A stretch of DNA of 64,000 bases from Cheiracanthium punctorium (Eukaryota; Arthropoda; Arachnida; Araneae; Cheiracanthiidae): positions 188,501 through 252,500 of the forward strand of contig JAWZYV010012512.1 in assembly GCA_038373885.1 (NCBI GenBank), in the 5' to 3' direction. Positions 32,390-45,046 of this stretch are shown here, piece by piece. Every line of letters begins with the position of its first letter. The stretch's first letter is position 1. Position numbers and translations under genes: made by a program. The notes under the pieces were generated by a model that was given only the letters and a program-made list of their open reading frames with translations, did not search any database and was not told where the DNA came from.

Positions 32390-34359
32390 CTTTAAACTGC
32401 CTTAGACTGTAATGTACCGAGAAACTACGAACGCTACATGCACTATTTCTGTTGGAAGGTCTTATTTTATAATCCACAATATACATCAATTTTGCTTTGT
32501 TTGAAACTGATGAAAGTCGCCAAAACAAGCTTTAAACGAACACTACCCAATAGAGCGTAAAGTATCGGAATCTTTTTATATGCTCCTGTAAAAGAACTGC
32601 AAATGCTACATACACGATTTTCAATATTATTTTATTGTCATGGGTTTTTTTATAAGTCTGCAAAATTTCAAATTAATTGAATGTCTGGAAGAGGGTTAAA
32701 ATTGAATTGCAAGTTTCCATTACACTCATACGCACAGGTGAAAGTAAAATAAAAGAGTTTTAAAATATGAAGTTATGTATATTTTAAGTGGACAAAGATT
32801 AAATGTATATAGTGCAGACATATTTTTGTCAAATGTTATTCCTAGCACCCCTTGCATTTGCATTCCCAACGGGCTTTATCTTCTAGTTCTAGAATATGGA
32901 CAGATCACGGATAGAGAGAGAGGCGCATCAAAATCAAATATTTTTAAAACTATCATGAATGTGTTAGTAAGTACAATAACATTATTAGAAACGTAATTAT
33001 ATACTTACCGCCCACAGACAGTAGATATCGAAAATCTCTTGTGTAACTTTGGAAGAGTTATAGAGATACCCACACCCGAAGGGCAGACCAGGGGTGGGCG
33101 CTGGGGCCGAGCTCTTCACACCGATAGAAATATTATTACACCAAATGAAATAGACTTGACAATGATGAATTTTTTCATCCAATTATGAATGTTATTCAAG
33201 CTTTGAGCCCCTTCTCCCAGAAAAAAAAAAGGATATAGCTCTGATCACGCTAACTGCATAGATAATTTGCACTGTTAGAAAAGTTCGTAAAGAGACATTT
33301 AGAATATTATCGAATACGAACTAGTTTTTTTATTTTTAAATAGTTCTTAAACTGCATTGCATCAGAAAAGAACATATAAAACAGTCTTTAAGTAAAAAAA
33401 TATATGTATGCATGTATATATATATACAATAAAACATTTTATCAGCCAGCAACTGTAACCCGTAAAACCCAAGTTCAATAAACTTAACAACTGAGGTCGG
33501 ACAGATTTGGGTCTTACCGTTCAAACGACTTACAATAAGTATAAATAGACGTTTTTCTCAGCTGTTTACATTCATTATTCGAGGTCGTCTTAAGAAGGCG
33601 GGTTCACGGCAAAGATGATTTGGTACGCTTCCAGCTTCTGCTAAAGTACAACGGCAAAGTGAATGAAAAAAATTTTTTTTTTTCATTTTAATAGCTGATT
33701 TAACTATATTCTTTTAATAAAGCTATTTTCTAACATTGCATTTGCAAGCCATCTTATTGCAATTGGAGAGAAAAAAAAAAAAAAAAAAAAAAAAAAAGAT
33801 AGGCATACTTAACCTTTTACAGGTCAATGTTCCCAATCGGGAACATCAAATAAAAAATTTATATAAAAATTAAATTTTATCAATTTTGGCTTGAAAAAAT
33901 TAGCAGGTATGGTTAAAAGATGACTTGATTTTTTGAAATAGAATTTGCGTTTATATCGTTAGTGGGAAACTGGATAAAAAATCATAAAAATAGAAAATTT
34001 CACAAATTTTTACGGAGCTATCTTGATACCTCCCCTACCCCTTCCAACTTAATTCATATCTTTACTTAAATTTAAAAATAAATCTTCCATTTTTTTCTTA
34101 ATATTTCGACTTATTATTTAAACTACCCATAAAAGTATAGTCAAAGTGTAGCTCCTAAAAGTATAGTCAGAAATGACCAAATGTTCTCAATTGGGGGGGG
34201 GGGGGTGTACAATTTCCCCCATTTAACTAATATCCTTTAACTAATGCATAGAAGGCAAAATATGCAAAAAACTAATTTAAAATATGCCTGGATCTGCATT
34301 CGGTCTTTAAAAGGTTTTAAAAAAGATAAATTATACAAGACGTATCTATAATAAAACGC
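32390..34359. other. gene-free stretch
   Basis: It includes a solitary hAT end (caggggtgggcgctgg at 33088) and a 27-bp poly-A run at 33771-33797. A possible piggyBac-like pair lies at 33810-34320 (ttaaccttttacaggtc / mirrored at aaggttttaa). No coding signal. Confidence 0.4.
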
Positions 34360-34521
34360 GGTACTTACGTATTATCCTGGAGGTCCGCTAAGACGAGCGA
34401 TTTTTTTGCCAAGAGAAATGCCGGGCATATGAAATTATTAATGGTTTTGAATACGTTTGGCAACTCATTCGACGGAAATATGGTTTGGCGGGAATGACCG
34501 CCGGGATAATACGTAAGTACC
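34360..34521. mobile_element. TIR MITE with perfect 8-bp target duplication
   Basis: GGTACTTACGTATTATCC at the left is mirrored by GGATAATACGTAAGTACC at the right, a perfect 18-bp repeat. It is flanked by taaaacgc on both sides (34352-34359 and 34522-34529). Length 162 bp. Eight-bp duplications occur in hAT and P-type elements, but the ends do not match the CAG/TAG hAT pattern, so the superfamily is open. Confidence 0.85.
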
Positions 34522-34545
34522 TAAAACGCTTTCCAAAACATATAT

Positions 34546-35605
34546 TTTAATGACTATATCATCTTATCTCTCACCCCCTTTATTGAAAATTGTCCTAAAA
34601 ATGCGATATAAAAATGAGACATAATTTTACATATATTTAAATACTATTAGTTCACAAGAGCTTTAATCTATTGCTACAATATTTCGTAAGCTGTAGAATA
34701 TGCATCACATGTATTAATGACTATGTCATTTTATCTCTCAACACCCTTTTTGAAAAATGTGTCCCAAAAATGCGACATAAAAAAGCGACATAATTTTACA
34801 TGTATTTAAATACTATTGGTTCACAACAGCTTTAATCTATTGTTACAATATTTGGTAAGCTGTAGAATATGCGTCACATGTATTTTTAACGACTATGCCA
34901 TTTTATCTCTCAACACCTTTTATAGAAAAATGTGTCCCAAAAATGCGACATAAAAAGCGACATAATTTTACATGTATTTAAATACTATTAGTTCACAACA
35001 GCTTTAATCTATTGTTACAATATTTCGTAAGCTGTAGAATATGCTTCACATGTATTTTTCTATAAATAGGTTACACTCATAAAAATTTCAACATAGGGTT
35101 ACCAGGCGAAATACGCGAAAGATGAGCGATAAAATGACATAGTCAATTAATATCGTTTTAATATGGCAATAATGAAACTAAAAAATTAGGGGGTTCAGGG
35201 GGGTCTACCCCTGACGAGGCTCGAACAGCCGAGATTTTTTAAATATATTTAAATACTATTAGTTCACAACAGCTTTAATCTATTGTTACAATATTTCGTA
35301 AGCTGTAGAATATACTTCACATGCATTTTTTTACATATATTTAAATACTATTAGTTCACAACAGCTTTAATCTATTGTTACAATATTTCGTAAGCTGTAG
35401 AATATGCTTCACATGTATTTTTCTAAAAATAGGTTACAACCATAAAAATTTCAACATAGGTTTACCAGGCGAAATACATGAAAGATGAGAGATAAAATGA
35501 CATAGTCAATTAATATCGTTTTAATACGGCAATAATGAAACTAAAAAATTAGGGGGGTTCAGGGGGGTCTCCCCCTGACGAGGCTTGAACAGCCGAGTTT
35601 TAATT
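34546..35605 (+). repeat. array of about 170-bp units joined to repeat D
   Basis: Units share tttaaatactattrgttcac, agctttaatctattg, acaatattt.gtaagctgta and gaatatg..tcacatg. They start near 34546, 34714, 34885 and in truncated form near 35240 and 35335. Two copies of repeat D (35145-35245 and 35515-35605), each ending in the CTCG...CGAG hairpin, are interleaved. A larger segment was evidently duplicated. No coding sequence. Confidence 0.75.
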
Positions 35606-37709
35606 TTTATTTATTTATTTATTTATTTTTTTTGTATCTGTGTTTTAGTACAAACTTCTCGATATATTTTGTGTTGGAAAGTGTTTTACAAACGACGCGT
35701 TCAGCCTGATTTATTATTTTTGTTGGTTACAAAAGTAAACTCCATTCCCTGTAAAAACAAACAGGCATTCAAATTAAAAAAAATATTTTTTTTATATCTT
35801 ATGCAATGTTTATGTAGTATTCTTTTAAACCTTTTATGCTCTAATGCATTTCTAAACTAACTCTTGTTCTATAATTGAATGTTTCTTAAGCTATAAATAT
35901 ATTCAACTTGAACGTTGTTGCGGGTTGTTGAACACGGTAATCAAGCTTATTCAGCTTAGTAAAACGAAAGTGTTAAAGTTAAAATCCTTAAAAAAGAATT
36001 TTAAACGGCGTCTTGGCTTTAGAAAACATTGCAGTTCCCGTAAAAGTGCTTTTCATTGTTACATAACCCGCTAAGGACGGAGATTTTACCCTCCCTCCCC
36101 CACAATCTTTCCCCTGAACTGAATTAACTTCGTTGGGGTTACTTGAGTGAGAATGTCCTTTTCTATTTTATCAGATCTCAGATGTGAGGTTTAGTAAATA
36201 TGGCCAGGTGACCATACGGTCACTCTAGTCCTTTATGTGACCATACTATAAACCATTGTCTACTGTTACCATACGGTAACTCTAAGTACTTAATGGGATA
36301 ATCAATGGTGGAAAAGAACAAATTATGAAATGAAATACACTAAAATACTATTTTAATTGTAGTATTATACAACAACGTAATCTTCTTATATAATAAAATC
36401 CGAGTGTAAACAAAGTTTGTAGCTGGCTGGCTGGTTATGTACGTAGATTTGTGACCTCCGATCTTCTTATGCGTGTGCCTTTCGATCGCATAGCGCCCGA
36501 GACGGGTGGTCGCAGACCTACGAAATTTTATATACGGTTTCACTAGGCAGGTCTTAACATACCTGCAAGTGTTTTTTGCAAAAATCGAATTACAATTTTT
36601 TAAATTTTATGTTTTATGTGATTTTTAGCAAATTTTCTCGCATAATACGTAATAACGCCAGCAATTACACTCGCAGTAAAACGATATTTGCATCATCGGA
36701 TAGAGGAGAAAATTTTATTTTAAAAACAGTTTGTTCTGACTATGTAACATAACTTGCAGATTTTTGAGAATTTCTTAATGAAAACCACTTTTGACGGTAA
36801 TTTTCGTAAAATAATTTTAAAACTGTTGCATCTTAATTTAATTCTATCCGTATATAGGAGATTTTTTTTTACGAATTTTTAAATAAAGAAGGATTTTAAA
36901 TCAATAGCTGCTTCTTAAAGATTTCGTTATTATTCTTGATATAAGTTTGTCTTAGTAACGGAAATATTGAATAACTGTGCGTTAAAAATTAAATAAAACT
37001 GTTTTTGTAAGTGAGATCCACACCATTTTGATGTAACTAGTTTAAAACCCCTTTGGAGACTCAATCAGAATAACATACTCTCAAGCAAGAAATAAGCCAC
37101 GCACGAAATAATTCCTCATAGTCTTGTATTGTTATAGTTTCTAATAACTGAGGTGTAGCCATTGATTAAAATGTAAGGTTACGCCTCATTTACGAATTTT
37201 CCCTACCGCATCCTGAAATGAATTAGTCAGAATGTTAAGTATCAGTATTGGGCAGGGCCACTCCGAAAAAAAATTCGGAGTTGGTCCAAACGGTGGAACC
37301 TTTCTCCCACAAACATGTAATTCGTAATGGATTCTGTTACGATGGTAACAATTACGATAAATATGAAATGTCTTTAATTTTAAATTTTAATTGAAGTAAT
37401 TTGGCATCATTTTGATGTCACGAATTTCAAATTACATCACAAACTTAGACAGGGTAACGCGCTTTACGGTAAAATTGACTTAACTATTTTGAACTTTTTG
37501 TCATTTAACTTTTATGGCAGCCATGATAGCCAAAAAGTTCACGAAACAATGAATGTTTCTTGCAGATATTTCTATGTCTATGATAGCAACAGTATTTTAA
37601 AACTTTTTTGCTTAATAAAGTTTTACCAAGGTGTTCTGTATAATGACTGAGATTGCACATCGTTCGCACTTTGGGAGTTGGAAGACAAAATTAAACAGGG
37701 CCACATCAT
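35606..37709. other. gene-free stretch
   Basis: (ATTT)n at 35606-35630. Repeat B copy 3 at 36420-36660. A small inverted motif ccatacggtcactcta / ccatacggtaactcta near 36210-36280. No supported exon. Confidence 0.4.
36420..36660 (+). repeat. dispersed repeat B, copy 3
   Basis: cgagacgggtggtcgcagac, ctacgaaattttatatacgg and tttttgcaaaaatcgaatta align with the minus strand of 22180-22390. Confidence 0.6.
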
Positions 37710-37795
37710 CAGGGCCGTAACCAGAAAAAAAATTTCGGAAAGGAGGGGGGAGGGGTCCGGACCTCCTGCACCAAACCCCCATGAGTACGGCCTTG
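37710..37795. mobile_element. very short hAT-type MITE
   Basis: The ends CAGGGCCGTAACCAG and (reverse complement) CAAGGCCGTACTCATG carry a G-rich middle (aggagggg...ggtccgga). The flanks cacatcat and cactttat match at six of eight. Length 86 bp. Confidence 0.55.
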
Positions 37796-38564
37796 CACTT
37801 TATGTTACGTTATTTTAGACTTTAAACCAGAGAGAAAAAAGTTAATCCTGCAGAAGCACTTTGAAAATGAGCAAATTTGTTTGCAAAACACTTTTATGTT
37901 CTCTTTCATCTCAAATAACGCTGACATAGTTTTTGTGTTATCATTTTGCAGTTACGCTATATAACATTTCAAGTACGTATCTGTAAAGCAAAGTTTATAT
38001 CACGAGTCAAAGAATTTCTCATATTTCGAAATTTTGTAAAGTATTAGCAATTAATTTCACTTATATGAGTAAGAAAAATATTTGATTCCTTCTGAATGAA
38101 GAACGGGTACACAGCTAGTTTAAAATTTAATTCAGATTTAAAAGAAGTTAAATTTAATTAAAAAAATATCCTGTACAGCAAAAGGAACTTTACGTGTGAA
38201 AATCATTCAAAAAGCTTTAAAACATTTTTGAGATAAATTCCACGTGTGTAAAGTGGGTTTCTGAAGTTACTCATAAAACTCCATGATGGTGAAAAAGCTA
38301 TTCTAATACGAAATCCAAAGTACGTTTTTTAAAAACATCTTTTTCGACAAAGTTGACACTGTTTGAGTTCGATTTGTCTGCTTGAGCGAGTCTGTCTGCC
38401 CTTGTTCTAATTGCCTATAATTAATATTTATGGACTGGTGCAAAATTCTATATTTATTATTGATTCGTACTATAACATGTATTGAAGAGAGGGAATATCA
38501 AACCGTTGCCAAGCTTCATTTTGGAAGGCGATGGGGCGATCATCCATCCACTAGCCGCACTTAA

Positions 38565-38720
38565 CCCTTTGAGACGCAACCTTTCCCAATGCTGAAAAAA
38601 GGGCAGCCGTTGCCATCGCTCGACTTAACTACCAGCAAGATGGCGGACGATCGAAACGTTCATCGCGTTCTACAGATCTAGAGACCCTTTTTGACGCACC
38701 TGGCTGTGCCGTACAGCCAG
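38565..38720 (+). mobile_element. piggyBac-type MITE, truncated second copy
   Basis: It begins after TTAA (38561-38564) with CCCTTTGAGACGCAACC. It matches the reverse complement of 25975-26110 (gccgttgccatcgctcgact, agcaagatggcggacgatcg, ctctagatc mirrored). The other end is missing. Confidence 0.7.
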
Positions 38721-40626
38721 CTGCGCTTTACGCACAGAACTTCGCATTCCGTTTCAGTTTATTCTATCCCCAACAGAGTATATTTCTTAACATTTAAGTT
38801 CACCTTCCTTGGTTTTAAAACATCAAGTAAGTATATAAAGATGCTAAGGAGAATTTTTGTGCCCCTTTTGCAACATATTGCGCGAACGGAGGAGTGTGGA
38901 ATTCGGTATAGTTAAAGTTCTTAAGTTAATGGAGGCGTTTGTGTGAATGATAAAATTTGTGTGTAATATGTTCATGCAGTGTTAAAAAAAAAAAAAAAAA
39001 AAAAGAAAAGAAAATTAGAGAAGTAAATTGGCGAGCAATATTTTGCGCTAAGTCGGATGATGGTTTCATTATTGTGTCCATTTTGAAATTACAGAATTAA
39101 GTCACACCGATCGAATAGAGTTATAATATTCCAACAAAATTCGCAAAAAATGAAATTAGTCGCCAATTTCGTGAAAATATTATCGAAATGAATCAGCAGT
39201 CAGTAGGAGATGAAAATAATATTACACTGTTAATGAGATGTATAGAAATATTTCCGACAAAACATACTCTCAGATAACATATTGAAGTCAGTTATTTTAG
39301 CCCTTAAAAAATGATGATTGTACTTTTGTTAATACTGATATACTTCCCCCTTCAAAATCCTATGCAAATTCAAAATGTCTGCCATGGGTACTACTTTACC
39401 GAGATACGCCACTGGTCTATCTGCCTGTGCAAAAGTAAAAGTTCTAAGTTCTAAGCCATAGCGAGAATATTCAAAGGTAGATCTTGAAAGCAACGACGAA
39501 CACAGAAGAGGAACCGCTCTTCCCAACAGAGGGAGCGAACAGATAAATTTTCGCGTAAATATATGCCCTCTTAAAATGTGGTGTGAAGTTGATGTGTTTG
39601 ACATGGTTTATCTTTCTCGTTTATATAGAAGATTTCTGTGGCGGTCAAACTCTGAGGGGAAAAAAAAAGATATTAAGATTCTCAAGGTCGAATGATCGAA
39701 TCCTGACTGACTCGTTTCTTTACTTTTTCCTTTCTTATAGCCCTTGCAAATTATTTTAATGAATAGATTACAAACAGAAATTATGGGTTGTGAATGAAAA
39801 ATAAAATTTAGAAACAACTACAAGTTCGTCTAACTGAAAGCATTATGTTAAAATTTCATTATGTCACTTATAATCAAGAAAACATAATCACTGTTATTTA
39901 TTACTAGAACATTTCGAAAACAGTAGCTAAAAAGTATTTCTCTTACCGAGGTTATGGATGTTTCTAAACTAAGAGTGACGTAACGTCTAGAAACATTCTG
40001 ATAGGGAGAAAAATAAGCTAAAGGACATTTTCATTTGTTTCGATTCATGCTAGCTGAAATAAAAGCCCCATGGCATTTTTTGGTTACGTAACCTGGATTC
40101 GGGCCCGCTTACCAACGGGTTTGAGCAGTTTGATCTGTTTTTTTTTCCCGCCTGTAAAACAAATACGTCTCAAGTATCTCTTTCTAATTTTAGAAGTTCC
40201 TGGATGCCTAAAGCTTCAGAATTCATTACAGCAGATAAAATTGCTGTAAAGAAAGGCAAGTCATATCAAACACATTGATTATAGAACATTATTTTTAATT
40301 TATACTTTATTTGTATGAAAGGCGGAGTAAAATTACAACCAGTGCCTGGTCAACACCATCTTGGGGGTAGATTAAATGGAAATTTTTGGGACCTTGTCCC
40401 TGGTCATTAGTTTTATGCGAGCCATTGCAAGAAAGCAATATTTTGCTTTTAAGCTGTTTTCAATGCAAACTAATTGCACAAATAGACATTGGCGGCTTGT
40501 CATTTGGGGCCAGAGGGGCCCGGTCCCACCACATATTTCAAGAGCCTTTCCAATTATAACACCGGATTTGTACTTTTACTTTAAGTTTTTTTTTTCAATT
40601 GGATTACATTGTTATAAAAGTATTTA
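38721..40626. other. gene-free stretch
   Basis: It has a poly-A run at 38985-39004. No splice-bounded coding frame, inverted repeat or RNA gene that I can support. Confidence 0.45.
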
Positions 40627-41342
40627 TACAGTGTGTCCCAAAATGATGATAACGGGCTTTAATTCTTTTTCTATTACAGATAAGTGGGCAGTGTAAATTG
40701 AAAAAAATGTTCAAAGTAAGAAAATAAGACTCCCTTAAGAAAAAATGCCCCTCGTTCATTTTCAAAAAGTTACACTCTTTTAATTTGTACACCACCCCCA
40801 TAAAAACATTCCCAATTACTTAAATGTGCCCCATACACTAGTGAGGTGATGTACCAAATTTGAGCCTTTCATCAAACAACTTCTCAGAGATACTTTTAAA
40901 GAAAGATGATCGGGCACTATACATGATTTTGAATAACGTTTATTACTAGAGTGGAAAAAAGGATTTTCTTTAGTAATTTCTGTACGACCCCTGAAATGCG
41001 ATCATCCGCCATCATTTTTTCCCCTTCCAGAGCCATTGAAAAGTGGTTTAAGTCAGCGTTATATTTATCTGCATATCCCTGACACTTTTTAAGATATAGT
41101 TCTCAAACTTTGTATGCCACCTCATGAGTGTGAGGGACCCATTTTATTAATTGGGAATTGTTTTGTACGGCAGTCGTATACAAATTTAAAAAGTGTAACA
41201 TTTTAAAAATTAACGAGAAGAATTTTTTCTTAACGGAGTCTTATTTCCGACCTTATTTTGAATATGTTTTCAACTTACATGCTCACTTATCGCTAATAAG
41301 ATGAAAAATTAAAGCCCGTTACCACCTCTTTGGGGCATCCAG
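40627..41342. mobile_element. 715-bp near-complete palindrome (fold-back family E, copy 1)
   Basis: The left half from TACAGTGTGTCCCAAA is mirrored to the right end at 41342 almost throughout (gataacgggctttaatt, gtaaattgaaaa, aataagactccgttaag, aaagttacac, cattcccaatta). Little unpaired centre remains. The ends are of the Tc1/mariner-like CAGGGTG type. A second copy lies at 60337-60880. No coding sequence. Confidence 0.75.
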
Positions 41343-43932
41343 TTTATGTGTGTAATATTATCGGATTTGGATTTGACCGGATGAAAGAAATCTTTAAAAT
41401 GGCCTTTAAATATCTAACACGTGTGTCTAACACATCCTTTGCATCTGTAATCTATTATATAAGCAAATTTAAAACGAGCCACTATTTAAAGTATGTCACA
41501 ATCACAACATTAGGGGCAATTGTCATATATGCAAATAAAGGGATATTAAAAAAAAAATTGTGTGAATTGTGTGTGAGGAAAAAAAAAAGTATTTTTGTAA
41601 CTAAAATCTTTACACTATTCCAATAAACTGCTTAAAAATGTATGAATGAAGATATTTTTTTTAATAATACAGTAAACTCTGCACTATCCGACCCTTCGTG
41701 TTATCTGGCCAAGTTAAAAAAAAATGAGGAATGTTGAAAGCAGCTATGTGCTGTGTGCCGTGTACTCAAGTTTTGAATAGGTATCCACCAAATGAAAATT
41801 TCGGGCTTGAAATATTTATTTTCATGAATGCAAAATACGAGAATACTGTATATATAGACATGCAGTATACTGGTGTACATAAAATCTACTATAAGATATT
41901 AGAATTAGTGCGCGTCTGTCTGTCTGTTAAAAATAGTATAAATTTTCGGAACATGTTTTAAAATATATTTTTAATATCATGTCGTAAGGGGTGGAAGGAA
42001 GTGAGCATTATTTATGGAACCAATATGGCTTTTTTGTTAAACGACCTAAACTTCCGGCCCTTTAAGCTGGATAGTTGGATAGTTAGCTTATTATGTGTGT
42101 TATTGAAATTAAAATATTTTTCGATAAAGTTCAATTCTTTAAAAAGAATGCAAAACGTCTTGTTACACAAATAAGACGCAAATAGTGTACAATTGATCTC
42201 TAAAATAAGTAACTCCTGGACAAGTTTCCCGTGACCCTGCTTCAAGCCCTGACTATAACTATATCGCAAATAAGTAACCCTCTGACGATTACGATTGCGT
42301 TTTATACTTATGTTTTTTGTCATTACTTTTTCATTACACAAAATGTACCGGCATTTGTAGCAGATGCCGGTACTGATAAAAGTAATTCTGACACTAATTT
42401 CACAAACAATCGATCATTTTTACGGGAAATTGTGTACTCAATAGAAAAGGATTCTGGTGTAACTATGTCCTCCTTAAGATTTTATTGAAATAAAAATTTA
42501 TTCTTCATGAATCACAATCAAAACGTGAGCTGTGTCCTCACCGCGTTAAAAGGTTAAGGGGTAAATTAAGTGCGGGGATATCTGCTAGTTTCAGCTCTAT
42601 AGCCAGCTTTCATTCCAATTCGGTTTCAGGTGTAAATAAATGTATCTTTTTCTCACAAACGTCTTTTCAATTTCTTCTGTTTAAAATTTCTTTTCTTTTT
42701 TTTTTTTTTTTTGCTGAACTCTGTTCGGAATCGGCGTATTTTCGGAGTAGTGTATTTAATCAAGTAGTTCGGACTCTAATGTATTTAATCATAGAATTCA
42801 AAATAAATTTTTGGAACTCTATGTACGTAGAAAAATAAAAATTTAAGAACTGGGGATAGTCTAGAAGAATAAGTTCAGTCTTAAGTTACCGCAACGACGT
42901 GCAAAATCAAGGGATATTGATGTTTCACAAAGGTTTCAGAGTATGTTTGTATTTTTTATCGGTTCTTGCTGAAGAAAAGATTTGTGTAAACCGTTGTCCC
43001 ACCCTGTCTCAAAAAAGAATCAATTACTCTTACAAAGGGAGATTACGGACGCATGATCAACCATGGATTGAAAGTAAAATTATTTTTACGTGCTCAAGCT
43101 CAGCTGGTGGATTTCATTTGAAGCTAGAAAGTTCACAGACGGAGTCATAGTTCCCACGCTTAACATGACCACAGATATTGTACGTGCGTGACTTAAAACA
43201 CTGTGATTATCTAATATTTTAGAGTGTATATAAAACAAATAGACATTGTGAAACTATTCAAATGCCTGCGTTACCATTTTATGTGAGTAAATGCTTTCTG
43301 TAAAAGAAAAAATTCTCTGAAGCACGATTTTCAATTTGAGATGTTAATATCCATGGTATATTTAAGGGCACATAAGTCTTTTCGAAGGGAAAAAGAGCAA
43401 TGTAAATTCAAAAGTTTAACGATGTGCCCCAAATTTTTCTTCGAAATTGTGAGTTTTTAAAAAATAACCTGAGTCATTTTTATTTATTTCCCCCCCTGTA
43501 CTTAACATGCAATAGCCTTGGTATTTGCGAACATGAAAGTGAAGCAAAACTAAATTTGGAGAAGAATGGGGGGATATTTATAATTTTCTTTTCGAAAATG
43601 AGCTTCTTAAACTGTAAAAAATTTCCGGATAATTAACAATAATAATTTCCGGAATATTTTAAATTTGCTTATGTGTGAAAAAATCATAGCTATAATTTGA
43701 ACCGGCAAAATAAAAGTCAGAATTTTTAAAAAGATTTTTAATATTTGAAATTTAAGCCGCCAAGCTCATATTAATCTATATGGACTTCATGCTTTAACAT
43801 TTGGTATGATTCCTAATAACTCTCAGACAAATCTTTAAAATAAACATACCGAGAAAGAAAACCAAATCAGACCATTATAAGTAACACATATACAAGGACC
43901 ATTTGTTTGGTTGTTTGTTTAACAGGAAGGGC
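41343..43932. other. gene-free stretch
   Basis: A Tigger/pogo-type end is visible near 41671 (cagtaaactctgcactatcc). T-rich tract at 42690-42712. Open frames at 41330-41626, 41731-41961 and 42231-42488 lack recognisable domains and convincing exon borders. Confidence 0.4.
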
Positions 43933-44109
43933 CAAGGACGTACCCAGGGGGGTGGTCCAGGGGGTCCGGACCCCCTCCGAAATTTCAGTTTTTGTAAGCC
44001 AAATAATAATGATGAAGTTTTGTTGTATAAAATTCTGCCTTTTTCACTGTTTGGACCCTCTCCGAAATTTTTGGACCCACCCCGAAATTTTTTTCTGGGT
44101 ACGTCCCTG
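43933..44109. mobile_element. hAT-type MITE
   Basis: The ends CAAGGACGTACCCAG and (reverse complement) CAGGGACGTACCCAG are flanked by ggaagggc and ggaaggac (seven of eight). Length 177 bp with repeated ccgaaattt motifs inside. Confidence 0.8.
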
Positions 44110-44633
44110 GGAAGGACGGCTCACGTCACCGAATGTGTCGTTTAGACGTTTAGAGCTAAAAGCGTCCTTCCTGGAGTTTACCGGCACAATTTGGATATCC
44201 TCATCAGAAGGGTGCTCTGAATATTAATATCCTTGGAAACTGCCAGCGACGGCCGAAGGGACTTTCGAAACCACAGATTTTGGGTGGTACAAAGGGCTTA
44301 CCCTACTTCAGCTGCATAAAGTTAGTCTAATTTTTCCGTTTTAACCTTTGTTTTTAAGCTTTAGAAACAGGTTTTTATTTTGTGTTCTTATTATTGAGAA
44401 AAATAATTTTGGAACACATATATAGCCGTTGCCGGGACTATGCAGTTTACAGCACACTTGGGAAACCCTAATTAGGGAGCCCCACTCATGAAACCAAAAC
44501 TGATTTTGGCGCCCTCCCCCTTTCCAAGCATGGCACTTAGGGCACTTATCCCGTTTGCTTTTCCTTTTCCCTCCAGTCGTGGTTCTGTATACACCAACAA
44601 GTTTCGGAAAATATCTAAGCTTATAATATAACA

Positions 44634-44723
44634 TACTGGAAGTCCACTGCAGGGAAAAGGGTGGAATGGGAGAGACTTCTGAAGAAGGCCAAGGCCCACA
44701 AAAGGCTGTCGTGCCAATTTTGA
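44634..44723 (+). pseudogene. non-LTR retrotransposon 3' end (LINE tail)
   Basis: An open frame ends GKRVEWERLLKKAKAHKRLS, then CQF and TGA (44721-44723), followed at once by a (TGA)n-type tail. W..LL.KAKAH..L near the C-terminus with a short triplet tail is a pattern I know from arthropod LINE ORF2 ends. The 5' remainder of the element is not recognisable upstream, consistent with 5' truncation. Clade uncertain. Confidence 0.5.
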
Positions 44724-45046
44724 TGATGATATAATATAACATATTTTCAAATGAAAATAGTGGGTGCAAAATATTTTCGATTTGAATTTCAAAGAATCCA
44801 ATCCTAAACGTTTGGTTGTATTCATGAAATCTTTCTCACTGTAAACTCTTAATATTTAAACAAATTTATAAGGAAAAAGTAACAAAAATTTCATATGTGA
44901 GATGTAGATTATTTATAATTTATGGGCTCAAAAATTCCACTTTTCAGATGAGTAAAGTTTGCTTTTTTTCATTCAAAAGATTCTGTAGGTTAGGATAAAC
45001 AAAATAAGCCTTAGATTTAGGTACTGAAGACAATGATTAAAAGAAA
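44724..45046. other. gene-free AT-rich stretch
   Basis: Nothing supported. Confidence 0.5.

Noticed and set aside
42231..42488. 85-codon frame followed by AATAAA
   Set aside because: It has no ATG start and the first half is low-complexity hydrophobic. A possible acceptor at 42361 is not enough to call an exon.
44341..44769. 142-codon minus-strand frame
   Set aside because: It is antisense to a LINE 3' end with a clear plus-strand reading and stop.
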